From: an uncultured Duganella sp.
Lineage (GTDB): Bacteria; Pseudomonadota; Gammaproteobacteria; Burkholderiales; Burkholderiaceae
Assembly (NCBI GenBank): GCA_946482635.1
Contig: CAMLSG010000080.1
Coordinates: 1-21,084, forward strand
Length of the DNA: 21,084 nucleotides
Direction: 5' to 3'
The position numbers were made by a program, and so were the translations under genes. Under the pieces are notes generated by a model that saw only the letters and a list, made by a program, of their open reading frames with translations, made no database searches and was not told where the DNA came from. Positions within the stretch are counted from its first letter, which is position 1, and the number at the start of each line of letters is the position of its first letter. Shown piece by piece: positions 20,849-21,084 of the stretch.

Positions 20849-21084
20849 ATGCAAATGAATGAACCGGAAGCCATCACGGCTGGCCGCAAGATCGGCGACG
20901 TGATCCTGGACTTGCGCAATATCTCGCTGTCATTCGGCGGGGTGAAGGCGCTGACCAATATCTCCTTCGACGTGCGCGAGCACGAAATCCGCGCCATTAT
21001 CGGCCCGAACGGCGCGGGCAAGAGCTCGATGCTGAACGTGATCAACGGCGTCTACCGCCCACAGCAGGGCGAAATCATCTACCG
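20849..21084 (+). CDS. Branched-chain-type ABC transporter ATPase, LivG-like (3' cut)
   Basis: The first 78 codons of an ABC ATPase, running off the right edge. LDLRNISLSFGGVKALTNISFDV and REHEIRAIIGPNGAGKSSMLNVINGVYRPQQGEI are typical of LivG-type subunits, with Walker A GPNGAGKS at about residues 52-59. A GGGGA ribosome site lies about 8 nt before the ATG at 20849. The 14-bp gap after the acyl-CoA ligase stop indicates one transcript. Genes for permeases, a second ATPase and a periplasmic binding protein are expected downstream. In this setting the transporter probably imports the acid activated by the ligase rather than leucine; this is inference from context. Confidence 0.9.
   Translation, partial: MQMNEPEAITAGRKIGDVILDLRNISLSFGGVKALTNISFDVREHEIRAIIGPNGAGKSSMLNVINGVYRPQQGEIIY

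Noticed and set aside
1..21084. CRISPR arrays, tRNA or rRNA genes, insertion sequences, phage genes, toxin-antitoxin or defence systems
   Set aside because: Reading both strands showed no direct-repeat arrays, cloverleaf or rRNA-like sequence, transposase motifs or terminal inverted repeats.

Overview
This 21 kb window looks like a chromosomal segment of a Gram-negative betaproteobacterium, most likely Oxalobacteraceae (Massilia, Duganella or Janthinobacterium-like). That rests on high GC coding sequence, close similarity of EttA and Kup to proteobacterial forms, a PEP-CTERM-type surface protein, a beta/gamma-crystallin plus glycine-zipper protein, and a Crp/Fnr - acyl-CoA ligase - Liv-type ABC cluster. 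The family assignment is inference from remembered proteins, not from a search. I see no tRNA, rRNA, CRISPR array, transposase, integrase or phage gene, so this is mostly core or lineage-specific chromosome rather than an island.

Left part (1-7350): a truncated FKBP-type lipoprotein and kup (K+ uptake) on the minus strand, then rarD, a PEP-CTERM-like exported protein, ettA and a DUF6265 protein on the plus strand. The PEP-CTERM-like gene has a textbook sigma-54 promoter (GG-N10-GC) at the right distance from its ribosome site, and a strong intrinsic terminator. An 8-stranded outer-membrane barrel gene follows on the minus strand.

Middle part (7500-11030): alkB (DNA/RNA alkylation repair) and an exported molybdopterin-oxidoreductase-fold protein diverge from start codons only 18 bp apart. 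A small unrecognised protein overlaps the end of the latter. Next is a compact redox module: a MarR regulator carrying a four-cysteine C-terminal motif, an AhpD-like carboxymuconolactone decarboxylase-family protein, and a thioredoxin-fold protein coupled by an ATGA overlap. A 15-bp palindromic motif occurs both over the marR promoter and directly before the ahpD-like gene, and is probably the MarR operator.

Right part (11050-16140): a tightly coupled five-gene minus-strand operon runs from a large Xaa-Pro aminopeptidase through an 87-aa unknown protein, MgtC-family membrane protein and DUF924 protein to a DUF2520/Rossmann protein. It is divergent from a RlaP-like nucleotidyltransferase, and a perfect 8+8 bp dyad lies between them.

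End (16137-21084): a crystallin/glycine-zipper envelope protein, a secreted cyanophycinase-like S51 peptidase and a Crp/Fnr regulator lie on the minus strand. Divergent from the regulator are a long-chain acyl-CoA ligase and the start of a LivG-type ABC ATPase, cut by the window edge. An inverted repeat in the divergent gap is a candidate Crp/Fnr site controlling the ligase-transporter operon.

I did not find a wholly new defence or mobile system. The strongest leads are the sigma-54/PEP-CTERM-variant gene, the MarR-Cys4/AhpD/thioredoxin module with duplicated operator, and the very short divergent alkB region.
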